Below, piece after piece: positions 16,892-25,581 of a stretch of 64,000 nucleotides of DNA. The translations under genes were made by a program, and so were the position numbers. The stretch covers positions 1 through 64,000 of the forward strand of contig JAMPHA010000003.1 of assembly GCA_023663615.1 (NCBI GenBank). Direction: 5' to 3'. Below the pieces are notes generated by a model, which saw only the letters and a list, made by a program, of their open reading frames with translations, made no database searches and was not told the origin of the DNA. The DNA comes from DLAJ01 sp023663615 (GTDB lineage: Bacteria; Bacillota; Clostridia; Lachnospirales; Lachnospiraceae). Within the stretch, counting starts at the first letter, position 1; each line of letters starts with the position of its first letter.

Positions 16892-18196
16892 TTATCGGAT
16901 AACCTCCGCGATCGTATCAAGCACTTCATCCCGGCTAAACGGCTTTACAATAAATTTTGACGCGCCGAGCTTGATCGCCTCGATCACCTTTTGCTGCTGT
17001 CCCGCCGCAGTGATCATCACGGCGTTCGCCGCCGGATCGTACTCTTTGATCTGACGCAGCGCCTCCACGCCTTCCATCACAGGCATCGTAATATCCAGCG
17101 TAATCAGATCGGGATGATACTCTTTATAAACCTTGATCGCCTCTTCGCCGTTTTCCGCCTCGCATACGACCGTATAACCCGCTTTCTCCACCAATACGCG
17201 CAGCGCATGACGGATCAGCATGGAGTCGTCCACGATCACGATCGTGCCTTTACTGTTCTCCGTCACCGCGCTTCCCGCCTGCTTTGCCACCCGTTTCTGA
17301 TACGGTTCGGTTCCGGGCAGAAGTTCCTCATTGACCGAAATAAACAGCTCCAGCCGTTTCCCTTTTAAGTAAATCGGCACAATATAGCCTTTGCCTTTCA
17401 TCTGCTGCGATTCATACACAAACGGCGACTCTAAATCCACGCTGATCTCTTTTTCACTTAAGCCGGATGCAAACAGACCGCTGCAAACATTGGTAAACTC
17501 GCCGATCACATCATAGGCAATGTCCTTTTTATGTCTCGCCTGCTCTCCGGCATACCCCGTCGCAAGCGTATAAAGCCCTTCGTCGTCCTCTTTTCCCACA
17601 AAAGCGAGCCAGACCTGATAATCCCCGACAATCTTCTGGCCTGCAAGCGCATGATATTCATAATCTTCTACGCGGCGAATCCTGTCAATATAGAAATCGG
17701 TCGTGATAAAACGTGCGATATTCCGCAGCACAAGCGCCGTCACATCCGTCACAAACGGCTTCGCCGCAAACGCAAACACCGGAACGATCGCATCAATGTC
17801 GTCTTTCTTGAGCGCCTTCATATCCTGATCCGAAAATCCCCTGCTTTCCTGAAAACGTGAGAGATACGCATCGATCTCCGAAACCGGGACACAATTTTTC
17901 TCAACAAGTATCTGAAGGAACTTCATGAACGCGTTGCCCTGCTGATCTAAGAGCTCCATGAGCTGCTTCATCGTCAGATAGCCCTTTTCTAATGCAATAT
18001 CGCCAAAGCGTTTATCCTGCTGTGCCTGCAAATGGTGAATTTCCTCCACCTGCGCATTCGTTAGATAACCGGCTGCCACGGCAATCGTCCCCAGCTTTGC
18101 CCTCGCATCTGTCTGCTCCGCTAAAATACTATCCATCATTTCCTTTGTAATCACGTTTTGTTCGAGCAAAAACGCGCCAAACAACTGACTAAACAT
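16892..18196 (-). CDS. MshEN-like / CheX / receiver three-part signalling protein
   Basis: A 434-residue cytoplasmic protein with an unusual layout. Residues 1-90 hold two repeats of the form LGxIAxxxGYLTxxQ, ending in Gln-rich helices, which resemble the MshEN/type II secretion ATPase N-terminal fold known in other proteins to bind c-di-GMP. The middle (about 110-290) resembles CheX-type phosphatase domains. From 318 a CheY-like receiver has D323/D324, phospho-acceptor D368 (LITLDITMP), T396 and K418. No output domain follows. No chemotaxis or flagellar gene is nearby. It probably senses or relays a two-component signal and may dephosphorylate another receiver; the c-di-GMP link is inference. 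Confidence 0.8.
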   Translation of the reverse strand: MFSQLFGAFLLEQNVITKEMMDSILAEQTDARAKLGTIAVAAGYLTNAQVEEIHHLQAQQDKRFGDIALEKGYLTMKQLMELLDQQGNAFMKFLQILVEKNCVPVSEIDAYLSRFQESRGFSDQDMKALKKDDIDAIVPVFAFAAKPFVTDVTALVLRNIARFITTDFYIDRIRRVEDYEYHALAGQKIVGDYQVWLAFVGKEDDEGLYTLATGYAGEQARHKKDIAYDVIGEFTNVCSGLFASGLSEKEISVDLESPFVYESQQMKGKGYIVPIYLKGKRLELFISVNEELLPGTEPYQKRVAKQAGSAVTENSKGTIVIVDDSMLIRHALRVLVEKAGYTVVCEAENGEEAIKVYKEYHPDLITLDITMPVMEGVEALRQIKEYDPAANAVMITAAGQQQKVIEAIKLGASKFIVKPFSRDEVLDTIAEVIR

Positions 18197-18494
18197 ATTG
18201 GCACTTTCCCCCCTTTTGCGGTCTTTTCATGACATCCCGCATTGCGGTATCCACACTTACTTTCCTATTGTACTATAAAACCTCCCGAATTTGAAGCTAT
18301 TTTTGTGAAAAATAGGGAAAATATTTGTCAAAGGGCGCAAACGGATGTATAATTGTCACAAGTTCTATCCATTGGCAGGCGGATGCCTTGTGTCAGGATA
18401 TTACGCAAAAGCAGACGTGAAACGCTTCTTAAGCTTATCGCGCAAAATAAGAATCAGCCCAAATTCGTGGGCTGCGCAGAAACGGAGGATTCCT

Positions 18495-18713
18495 ATGGAC
18501 ATCAAAGAACAGATCACAAGCACAGTAGAAAAGATTACAAAAGACAAAACCCTGATGGAGAAGTTTCAAAAAGATCCGATCAAGACGGTAGAGGGCGTGA
18601 TGGGCGTCGATCTTCCCGACGATACCGTCAAGAAGATTGTGGACGGTGTAAAATCCAAGATCAACGTCGATAAAGTTTCCGATGCGCTTGGTGGGATCAA
18701 AAAGTTGTTTTAG
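18495..18713 (+). CDS. Small helical protein with a leader-peptide-like motif
   Basis: A 72-residue protein starting at ATG 18495 after AACGGAGGATTCCT; the frame is open 50 codons further upstream but that part is unlike it. The sequence is helical and lysine-rich, with a DPIKTVEGVMGVDLPDDTV core. The DP...G(V/I)xLPxx pattern resembles the N-terminal leader of Nif11/nitrile-hydratase-type peptides, and the end is GGIKKLF. No maturation enzyme or double-glycine-type core follows, so a bacteriocin precursor role is not supported; it may be a free-standing small protein that shares the fold. It is followed by a long hairpin and a tRNA gene on the other strand. Confidence 0.75.
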   Translation: MDIKEQITSTVEKITKDKTLMEKFQKDPIKTVEGVMGVDLPDDTVKKIVDGVKSKINVDKVSDALGGIKKLF

Positions 18714-18753
18714 ACTTGCATTTTTTCATAAATATAGTATAAACTAATTAAGC

Positions 18754-18822
18754 AAAGACCATCTCCTGCCCCCATTTGTCCCGGTTCATTGAATCGGTTG
18801 ACCGGGCGGGAAGATGGTCTTT
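18754..18822. terminator. Extended hairpin between the small protein gene and tRNA-Ala
   Basis: AAAGACCATCT (18754-18764) pairs perfectly with AGATGGTCTTT (18812-18822), and CCCGGT (18780-18785) with ACCGGG (18801-18806) inside. It lies 11 bases 3' of the tRNA on the minus strand and about 40 bases 3' of the small protein gene on the plus strand, so it may terminate both. It is longer than a simple terminator. Confidence 0.6.
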
Positions 18823-18833
18823 CTTACTTTTCA

Positions 18834-18906
18834 TGGAGTATACGGGATTCGAACCCGTGACCTCAACATTGCGGATGTTGCGCGCTCCCAACTGCGCTAA
18901 TACCCC
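18834..18906 (-). tRNA. tRNA-Ala (anticodon CGC) with C33
   Basis: Read on the minus strand the 73-base cloverleaf is complete: acceptor GGGGTAT/ATACTCC with the G3-U70 wobble pair that marks tRNA-Ala, D arm GCGC, anticodon stem CAACA/TGTTG, variable loop AGGTC and T arm ACGGG-TTCGAAT-CCCGT. The anticodon loop is TCCGCAA, giving anticodon CGC (codon GCG). Position 33 is C instead of the near-universal U. CCA is not encoded. Confidence 0.88.
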
Positions 18907-19096
18907 ATCGTATTGACGGACAACACGGCATCTCCGATCCCGCTCCGCCGTCAACGTCAAGAACGATATTATTATACTACGCCATTTCCATTCTGAAAAG
19001 TAGAAAAATGATTTTTTTATAAAAAAAACAATTTGAAGCGTCCCGTCTTTGATGATAAACTCAGAGAAGCAGATACAAAACCACAGGAGGAAACAC

Positions 19097-19570
19097 ATGG
19101 AGATCATCACCTATCAGGACGCATACAGACAGCAGATCATCGATCTGATCCTGCATATCCAAAACGACGAAGCAAAAATCGGACTGTCTCTGGAAGAACA
19201 GCCCGACCTGCTTGATATTCCGAATTTCTATGAAAAGGACGGCGGCCAGTTTTGGCTTGCCGTCGAAGACGGCAGATTGATCGGTACGCTTGCCTTAATG
19301 AACAAAGGAAACGGCAACGGCGTTTTGAAAAAGGGCTTTGTGGACGCCGCCTGCCGGAAGCGCGGCGTTCTGACCGCACTGTATCGGACCCTGCTTACTT
19401 ATGCAAAAGAGCACCGGATGAAACAGCTTCTGTTTGACACGCCGTCCGTAGCCGTAAACTGCCATCGCTTTTTTGAAAAAGAAGGCTATGTCCGTATCAC
19501 AAGGGACGAGCTGCCGTTCGCCTATGAATACCCGGACAGAGATTCTTATTTATATCTGTTGCGATTCTGA
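19097..19570 (+). CDS. GNAT family N-acetyltransferase
   Basis: A 157-residue acetyl-CoA-dependent acyltransferase. The fold is recognisable from GGQFWLAVEDGRLIGTLALM (beta strands), a VDAACRKRGVLTALYRTLL stretch in the acetyl-CoA pyrophosphate-binding position (a weak RxxGxG/A variant) and VAVNCHRFFEKEGYVRI near the end. The substrate is unknown. Start ATG 19097 follows CACAGGAGGAAACAC; the frame is open 16 codons more but without a site. It is convergent with the YhgE-like gene, with only seven bases between the stop codons. No terminator is visible between them. Confidence 0.88.
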   Translation: MEIITYQDAYRQQIIDLILHIQNDEAKIGLSLEEQPDLLDIPNFYEKDGGQFWLAVEDGRLIGTLALMNKGNGNGVLKKGFVDAACRKRGVLTALYRTLLTYAKEHRMKQLLFDTPSVAVNCHRFFEKEGYVRITRDELPFAYEYPDRDSYLYLLRF

Positions 19571-19577
19571 TCCCGTT

Positions 19578-21278
19578 TTATCGGATCGCTTCTGTTCGGA
19601 TAACGAATTTAACCGTGGAATCCAATCCCTCCGGCGCGCCGCTGAATGTCCGATAGGACTCTGCCGCGTCCATGACTGCTTTCATTCTCTCAGAAATTTC
19701 GGTAAGGCTGCCTGCATCCATCGCAGAAAACGCCGCCGTCAGTTCCTGAATACCTTCCTCGTCAAACTGCCGCATTCCGTCATAGAGCGTCCTGCTGCCG
19801 TTCTCCAAAGTACCTGCGCCCTCGCTCAGTGCCGTCAGACCGTCGTAAAGCGTCCACGCGCCCTGATTTGCCGTGTCAATGCCCGCGCTTAAGTCGTTTG
19901 CGCCCTGTACGAGCGTCATCATATCTCCTGCATTCGCCGCAAGTCCGTCATAAATGCCGCTTAACGTCGCAAGATATGTCAGTTCCTTCTGCGTCATGCC
20001 CTGTGCCTGCATCACGTTTGCAACCGCCTGCTCCTGTGACATGCCGTACCCCGCCATCATCTGTCCGACCGCCTGCTCAAATCGTGCATAGCCGTCATGC
20101 GCCGGCTGAAGCTGTAACATCATATCGTTCAGCGTATCCGCCAATTTCCCGACGCCTACTGCGACTGCTTTCCCGCCTTCGGAAAGCTGCTGCGTACCCA
20201 TCGCAAGCGTATGGGCGCCGTCCATTGCGTTCGCCGCTCCCTCCGCCAGTTCCTGTGCGCCCGCCGCAAGCTGTCCGCTTCCCTCCACAAGCTGTCTTGA
20301 ACTGTCGGACAACAGCGTCATGGCATCCTCCAGCATGTCAAGCTGTCCGGACACGCTGCTTAGATCAATGTCCGCGCCAAGGTCAATATCGGAAAACAGA
20401 TTCGGAAGCACCATGCTCAATGTCATGTCCAATTCAAAATTTACGACATCCGCTTCGATTTCCAGATACTCCGGCGCGTCAATATCGATCGTTCCCATAT
20501 CCACGCCGTTTTCCTCAAGCGTATCCTTTGCCTCTTCACCGATACGGAAGTTCCCGGAAAGTCCGGGAAACGCAAACCCGACGACGATCGCATTATTTCC
20601 CTCGGAAAGAATCCTGCCGCTCGACACCGTAATATTGGAAAAATGCTCCAGCGGTAAGACTGCGCCGCTGATCACCGCAAACGGCACATACACCTCCGTC
20701 TCCTCTCCGCCGATCACCGCCGTCTGCTTCGCGCGGTTCTCATAGTCGAAACGGATGACAACATGCCCGCTTTTCCCCGCCAGCTCCTCCGGTTCCACCT
20801 CTGTACCGTCCAGATAATAGGTCATCCGAAGCTCCACCGGCAGCTCCGCGTCCGTCGTTCCCTGATAATAAATGTCCGCGCCGTCCGCCTGCCAGGTGAT
20901 CGCGTTGCCGCTGCCCGCCGTGTAGGTCTGCGTTCCTTTCACATTCTCAATCCCGGTCAGCGTCGTCTCATCCTCCAAAATCTGCGCGCCCTCGCCGTTC
21001 TTTAACTGATTGCTTACGATAATCCTTTGCGCCGTTCCGTCGCTTCCGGCGATCACGTAGACGGTCTCCTCCTTGCCCGATTCCGCGCTGTGTGAGACAA
21101 TCTGCTGTCCGAGCGCCTCCGTCAGCACTTCCTCCGTCGCTTCTTCTTTTTCCGCCGCACTGACCTGATCCACATGAAGATCATTGATCAATATCGTACC
21201 GACGCATCCGGTCACAGTCACAACCGCCGCTGTAACGGCAATCCCCTTTATCAAGCTGCCATGATTGATCCGTTTCAT
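19578..21278 (-). CDS. YhgE/Pip-like secreted or anchored heptad-repeat protein
   Basis: A 566-residue extracytoplasmic protein. One N-terminal hydrophobic helix (about 10-32) acts as signal or anchor. Residues 40-320 are beta-rich. From about 330 there are repeated G-A-x-x-L-x-x-G units (SGQLAAGAQELAEGA, AMGTQQLSEG, LSAGIDTANQGAWTLYDG) like the X-heptad region of phage-infection proteins of the YhgE/Pip family. The C-terminal ABC-2-type membrane domain found in full YhgE proteins is absent. The gene lies 149 bp downstream of the MMPL exporter on the same strand, which suggests it is the partner in substrate transfer across the wall. ATG 21278 follows GGAAAGGATGATGTGAG. Confidence 0.78.
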   Translation of the reverse strand: MKRINHGSLIKGIAVTAAVVTVTGCVGTILINDLHVDQVSAAEKEEATEEVLTEALGQQIVSHSAESGKEETVYVIAGSDGTAQRIIVSNQLKNGEGAQILEDETTLTGIENVKGTQTYTAGSGNAITWQADGADIYYQGTTDAELPVELRMTYYLDGTEVEPEELAGKSGHVVIRFDYENRAKQTAVIGGEETEVYVPFAVISGAVLPLEHFSNITVSSGRILSEGNNAIVVGFAFPGLSGNFRIGEEAKDTLEENGVDMGTIDIDAPEYLEIEADVVNFELDMTLSMVLPNLFSDIDLGADIDLSSVSGQLDMLEDAMTLLSDSSRQLVEGSGQLAAGAQELAEGAANAMDGAHTLAMGTQQLSEGGKAVAVGVGKLADTLNDMMLQLQPAHDGYARFEQAVGQMMAGYGMSQEQAVANVMQAQGMTQKELTYLATLSGIYDGLAANAGDMMTLVQGANDLSAGIDTANQGAWTLYDGLTALSEGAGTLENGSRTLYDGMRQFDEEGIQELTAAFSAMDAGSLTEISERMKAVMDAAESYRTFSGAPEGLDSTVKFVIRTEAIR

Positions 21279-21427
21279 CTCACATCATCCTTTCCTGATT
21301 TCTTTTTTTGCATTTTCCCTAAAATCCCTATTTTTTCTGCGAAACCGTCCTTGAACACCTGTCTGCATGAATCAGTGCCGTTCCGCACCCTTCTGTACGC
21401 CGATCGACCGCTCCGGCATCGCTTTGA

Positions 21428-23542
21428 TCACGAATGCTGCAATTCCCTGACGGCTTCCCCACTCTTTTCTTTTTTCTTGCGGAAACCCGCGCTTGTGCGG
21501 CAGATCAGTCCGTCAAAGATCAGGAACATGCTCGGCAGTACGAGCAGTACGACCGCCATACTGATCAGCGCGCCTCTTGCCATCAACATGCACAATGCGC
21601 TGATCATATCAATATTACTGTAAACCCCGACGCCGAACGTCGCCGCAAAGAAGCTTAACGCGCTGACGATCACAGACTGGATGGACTGGCTGTGCGCCAG
21701 AAATACCGCTTCTTTTTTATCCATGCCCCCATAGCGCGCATCCTTATATTTATTTGTCATTAAGATCGCATAATCGACCGTCGCGCCTAACTGGATCGTC
21801 CCGATGACAATGGACGCGATGAACGGCAGCGTCGTTTTTGTATAATACGGGATTCCCATATTGATAAAGATCGCGAACTCGATGACCGCCACTAAAACGA
21901 CCGGCAGTGAGATCGATTTGAACACGATCAGGATGAGAAGAAAGATCACCCCGATGGACACGATCGATACCGTCTGAAAGTCATGGTTCGTGATGGAGAT
22001 CAAATCTTTCGTACATGCCGCTTCCCCGATCACCATGCCGTCCGCGTCGTACCGCTTCACAATGTCCGTCAAAGCGTCGCACTGGGCGTTTATCTCATCC
22101 GTCGCCACCTGATATTCGGAGCTGACCAGCATCATTTCGTACCGATCGTTTACGACCTCCTTTGTCAGCGTGTCAGGAAGCAGCTCCTTCGGGATCGTCG
22201 GTCCGAGCAGCGCGCTTAGACCGAGCACATTTTTAACGCCGTCCGTCTTTCTGATCTCACGAAGCATCCGGTCCATGTCGCCCGCCCGCATATCAGAATC
22301 GACCAAAACGATATGCGTGCTTCCCATTTCAAACGTGTCCGCCAGTTTCTCATTTGCCATGATGCTGGGCAGCTCCTTCGGCAGCGTTCCCGCCAGATCA
22401 TAATAGACGTCGGTATTCGTGTATCCGATCGTCGCCGGAATCCAGATCACCGCAAAAAGGACCGCCAATAAGATGTAATGTTTTGTCACGAACTTTGATA
22501 CGCATGTGAACTTCGGTAAAAGCTGCTTGTGGCTCGTGCGCTCCAGCGCTTTATCAAACATCAGGATCATGGACGGCAGGATCGTCACGCAGCAGATCAC
22601 GCCGATCACAACGCCCTTTGCCATGACAACGCCGAGATCTAGGCCGAGTGTGAAGCTCATAAAACATAAGGAAATAAATCCTGCAACCGTTGTCAGCGAG
22701 CTTCCCATCACAGACGTGATGGAATTGCCGATCGCATGCGCCATCGCGTCATACTTATCCGACGGATTCTTTCCTTTTTCCGCCTTATAGCTGTGCCAGA
22801 GAAAAATAGAATAATCCATGGTCACGCCCAATTGCAGCACCGCGCTCAGCGCTTTTGTCACATAAGAGATTTCTCCCCAAAAAACATTCGTTCCCAGATT
22901 GTAGACGATCGCCATTCCGATACTCAGCAAAAAGAATAACGGAATCAAAAAGGAGTCCATCGTCAGCGACAGTACGATCAGCGCCAGAATCACAGCAATG
23001 ACCACATAGACCGGCACTTCCTTGTCAGACAGATTTTTTATGTCCGTAACGACCGCGCTCATGCCGCTGATAAAGCATCGTTCATCCGCGATCTCCCGAA
23101 TCTCTTCGATCGCATCCATCGTCTCATCCGCCGACATCGTGGTGTCAAACAGGATCGCCATCATCGTGCAATCCGCATCCTCGTCGTAAAACACCTCCCG
23201 GACCGAATCCGGAAGAATGCTGATCGGTATGGAAATATCCGCAGCGTCATCATACCAGATTACGTTTTTGACATGTTCCACCGCCTCCATTTTTTCCTCA
23301 AGGATACTGACTTCCCGCGGCGACATTCCTTCCAGCACGCAGATGGAAAACGCGCCCGTCCCGAAATCCTCCACGAGAATATCCTGTCCCTCCATCGTCT
23401 CGATGTCTCCCGGCAGATACGAGAGAATATCATAATTGACTCTCGTGTTCACATACCCGATCCCCGCCGGGATCAACAGCAGCAGACTCAGCGCAAAAAT
23501 GAAGTATCTGCATTTTACGATTCCCTTTCCAAGTTGATACAT
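21428..23542 (-). CDS. MMPL/RND family exporter
   Basis: A 704-residue inner-membrane transporter with the RND layout of Gram-positive MMPL proteins: helix 1 near the N-terminus, a large extracytoplasmic loop, five helices, then a repeat of the pattern. The second half shows GTIQLGATVDYAILMTNKYKD, and the first shows AVLQLGVTMDYSIFLWHSYK, both with the proton-relay aspartate. Such proteins export lipids or hydrophobic compounds. I start at ATG 23542 (MYQLGKG), which has AAAGGAG 11 bases upstream; the frame is open to 23824 but that part overlaps the tetR gene and looks non-coding. A TetR regulator lies upstream and a YhgE-like protein downstream. Confidence 0.9.
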   Translation of the reverse strand: MYQLGKGIVKCRYFIFALSLLLLIPAGIGYVNTRVNYDILSYLPGDIETMEGQDILVEDFGTGAFSICVLEGMSPREVSILEEKMEAVEHVKNVIWYDDAADISIPISILPDSVREVFYDEDADCTMMAILFDTTMSADETMDAIEEIREIADERCFISGMSAVVTDIKNLSDKEVPVYVVIAVILALIVLSLTMDSFLIPLFFLLSIGMAIVYNLGTNVFWGEISYVTKALSAVLQLGVTMDYSIFLWHSYKAEKGKNPSDKYDAMAHAIGNSITSVMGSSLTTVAGFISLCFMSFTLGLDLGVVMAKGVVIGVICCVTILPSMILMFDKALERTSHKQLLPKFTCVSKFVTKHYILLAVLFAVIWIPATIGYTNTDVYYDLAGTLPKELPSIMANEKLADTFEMGSTHIVLVDSDMRAGDMDRMLREIRKTDGVKNVLGLSALLGPTIPKELLPDTLTKEVVNDRYEMMLVSSEYQVATDEINAQCDALTDIVKRYDADGMVIGEAACTKDLISITNHDFQTVSIVSIGVIFLLILIVFKSISLPVVLVAVIEFAIFINMGIPYYTKTTLPFIASIVIGTIQLGATVDYAILMTNKYKDARYGGMDKKEAVFLAHSQSIQSVIVSALSFFAATFGVGVYSNIDMISALCMLMARGALISMAVVLLVLPSMFLIFDGLICRTSAGFRKKKEKSGEAVRELQHS

Positions 23543-23727
23543 CGTCTCATCCGCTCCTTTCATCTTGAAAAAACCGACAGGCGCCTCTGCACAACCGCAT
23601 CCATCCGCAGCTTCCTTTGCAGGCGCCCGCGCCGCCCCGCCGTCCGTTCTCCTCTGCGGTGCGGTTTTTCTTCTGTGTGGAGTAATATACGCATTTTTTC
23701 TCGAAAAAAAAATATGCAAAAAAAGAG

Positions 23728-23752
23728 AACTGTCTTGTAAAAAAAGACAATT
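23728..23752. promoter_or_regulatory. Inverted repeat between tetR and MMPL genes
   Basis: AACTGTCTT (23728-23736) and AAGACAATT (23744-23752) are near-perfect inverted arms with a seven-base spacer in the AT-rich 265-bp leader before the MMPL start. It could be the TetR operator or an RNA hairpin. Confidence 0.35.
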
Positions 23753-23807
23753 CCTTTCTTTTGTCTGCCAAAATAATACAAAATCGTTTTTTTGTATTCC
23801 TTGTTTT

Positions 23808-24386
23808 TTACTGCATCGCCTCAATCATGTCCTTCATGGAATGTGTGAGCAGGAACTCATAAATTTCCGCGATCTCTGCAGGCGAAACATCCGAGTCATC
23901 ATGCAGCCAGCGCATGACGATGAACGTGAGCGAGTGCGCATAGTAATCCGCCAGATTTTCCACCGTCAGAAACTTCTTCATGAGCGGATTGCCCGATTCC
24001 GCCTTTCCGCGCGTCTCTTCCATCATATACTCGTAGAGCAGTCCCTTAATGCACTCTTTCGTAATGGACTGAAACGAGTTCTGCCCTTCCAGTCTGCCCG
24101 CTCTGCGGTAAAACTCGCGCTCCTTTAAGAGATTCGTAAAAATAATCGTAATCGCCGCACTGACCATTCCGCTTTTGATGAGCGGCATCATCGGCTCTAA
24201 GATTTCCGTGCGGATGATATGCTCCAACAGTTCATATTTATCCTGGAAATGATTATAAAAGGTCGGGCGGATCACGCCGGCCCCGTCCGTAATATCCTTG
24301 ATCGTGATCTTTTCGATCGGCATATGAAGAACAAGCTCCTTAAAGCTCTCCATCAGCTTCCGGTCCATTGCGTCTTTTGTCTGCAT
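23808..24386 (-). CDS. TetR/AcrR family regulator of the MMPL exporter
   Basis: About 192 residues. The N-terminal DNA-binding region reads MPIEKITIKDITDGAGVIRPTFYNHFQDKYELLEHII, a typical TetR helix-turn-helix with the YNHF recognition helix. The rest is a helical ligand-binding and dimerisation domain. It is upstream of, and on the same strand as, the MMPL exporter and YhgE-like genes, so it probably controls them and itself. The ATG at 24386 is chosen over a TTG three codons upstream because AAAGG precedes it. The ligand is unknown. Confidence 0.88.
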   Translation of the reverse strand: MQTKDAMDRKLMESFKELVLHMPIEKITIKDITDGAGVIRPTFYNHFQDKYELLEHIIRTEILEPMMPLIKSGMVSAAITIIFTNLLKEREFYRRAGRLEGQNSFQSITKECIKGLLYEYMMEETRGKAESGNPLMKKFLTVENLADYYAHSLTFIVMRWLHDDSDVSPAEIAEIYEFLLTHSMKDMIEAMQ

Positions 24387-24449
24387 TGTTATCAAGCCTT
24401 TCCGTCAAGATTCTAATTTGTTCCTTACAAGCAAAATTTCATGAAATTT

Positions 24450-25289
24450 TCAGATTCTTTTCATTCTATTTCTTGCTCTCTTGTATTCCATAGGCGTAAT
24501 GCCCTCATATTTTTTGAAAACGGTACTGAAATATCCGGCGTCAGAAAAACCCGAAACGGCCGCCGCTTCGGAAACGGACATATCGGTTTTTGAAAGCATT
24601 TTTTTGGCCTCTTCCAGTCTGCGCCTCACAAGATATTCGGTGGGACGCATATTCATGGTCTCCTTGAAAATTCTGCAAAGGTGCTGCGGCGTAACTCCCG
24701 AAACCCGCGAAAGCTCAGACATCGGAAAATCGCAGCGGAAATGATCGTCAATATAGGTCAAAACCGGCATAAGGATACTGCTGCGATCTTTTCCACTGGA
24801 CATATTTTTATCTATTACCAGCCTGTGAAATTCGAGCAAATACTCATAAACCAGCCCCGAACATTGATAGTCGCCATAAACCTTGTCCGTCCTTTGGGCA
24901 ATAAACATTTTATTATATAGGGACTGCATGGAACCCGATTTTTCCAACTTTATGGCAAGCGGCTTTGTCATATTGAATTTTTTCAACACATCGGCGCAGG
25001 CATAGCCGTCGAACGCGATCCACCGCACGTCCCATTTTTCCTTCATCGGACAGTATTCGTGCGGATAATTTGCAGGCAGAAAAAAATAAAAATTCTCGGC
25101 AAGATTGACGGTAATATCATCATATTTCAAAACCCCCTTATCCCCCGCGCTGAAAAGTATTTGGTGATTAGGGTAACCATCGGGACGCTGCACATGATAC
25201 TGATATTCGCTTCCCCCAATACCGCAAAGATACATCGGAAGATTTTTTACCTGCGCATTATATGGATATATATTTTGATTTACGGTCAT
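24450..25289 (-). CDS. AraC family transcriptional regulator
   Basis: A 279-residue regulator. The N-terminal half is a cupin-like sensor (LSA-type beta strands, FYFFLPANYPHEYCP), and the C-terminal 100 residues contain two helix-turn-helix motifs: MSELSRVSGVTPQHLCRIFK and VSEAAAVSGFSDAGYFSTVFKKYEGITPMEYK. AraC proteins of this arrangement usually activate sugar-use genes on binding a sugar. It is divergent from the GH26 mannanase lipoprotein across 292 bp, so a manno-oligosaccharide signal is likely but inferred. The GH26 promoter has a good TATAAT (25498-25503) but a poor -35, as expected of an activated promoter. Confidence 0.88.
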   Translation of the reverse strand: MTVNQNIYPYNAQVKNLPMYLCGIGGSEYQYHVQRPDGYPNHQILFSAGDKGVLKYDDITVNLAENFYFFLPANYPHEYCPMKEKWDVRWIAFDGYACADVLKKFNMTKPLAIKLEKSGSMQSLYNKMFIAQRTDKVYGDYQCSGLVYEYLLEFHRLVIDKNMSSGKDRSSILMPVLTYIDDHFRCDFPMSELSRVSGVTPQHLCRIFKETMNMRPTEYLVRRRLEEAKKMLSKTDMSVSEAAAVSGFSDAGYFSTVFKKYEGITPMEYKRARNRMKRI

Positions 25290-25581
25290 CTGGTCTCTCG
25301 CCTTTAACTTTCTTACTTAAAGTATGCAACCGCCACTGTGGTATGTCAATGAAAAAATTTTAAATTTTGAACATCAAAATCATGGTGTCAAAACCGAACG
25401 CATACCCGCAGGCACGGTACAGATAAACGCCTTATGCTGATATATCAAGCGTAATTTGATTAAAAATGTTCAGAATTTTAAGCTGACTTATAGAAAATAT
25501 AATGGTACGATAAGCAAAGAGAACCTACTGTTTCGCGGATAAATTTTCTGATCCGAAATTGTATCAAAAAGGAGTTTGGTT

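Noticed and set aside
18345..18494. Upstream 50-codon extension of the small leader-like protein
   Set aside because: The clear ribosome site is immediately before ATG 18495, and the extension has a different composition without family resemblance.
22000..23000. Possible insertion sequences or prophage genes in the window
   Set aside because: No transposase, integrase or phage structural protein was recognised anywhere; remnants found are of metabolic and toxin-antitoxin genes.
23543..23824. N-terminal extension of the MMPL transporter by 94 codons
   Set aside because: It overlaps the 3' end of the tetR gene, is Cys/Arg/Lys-rich and lacks a ribosome site. ATG 23542 has AAAGGAG upstream and begins the normal first helix.
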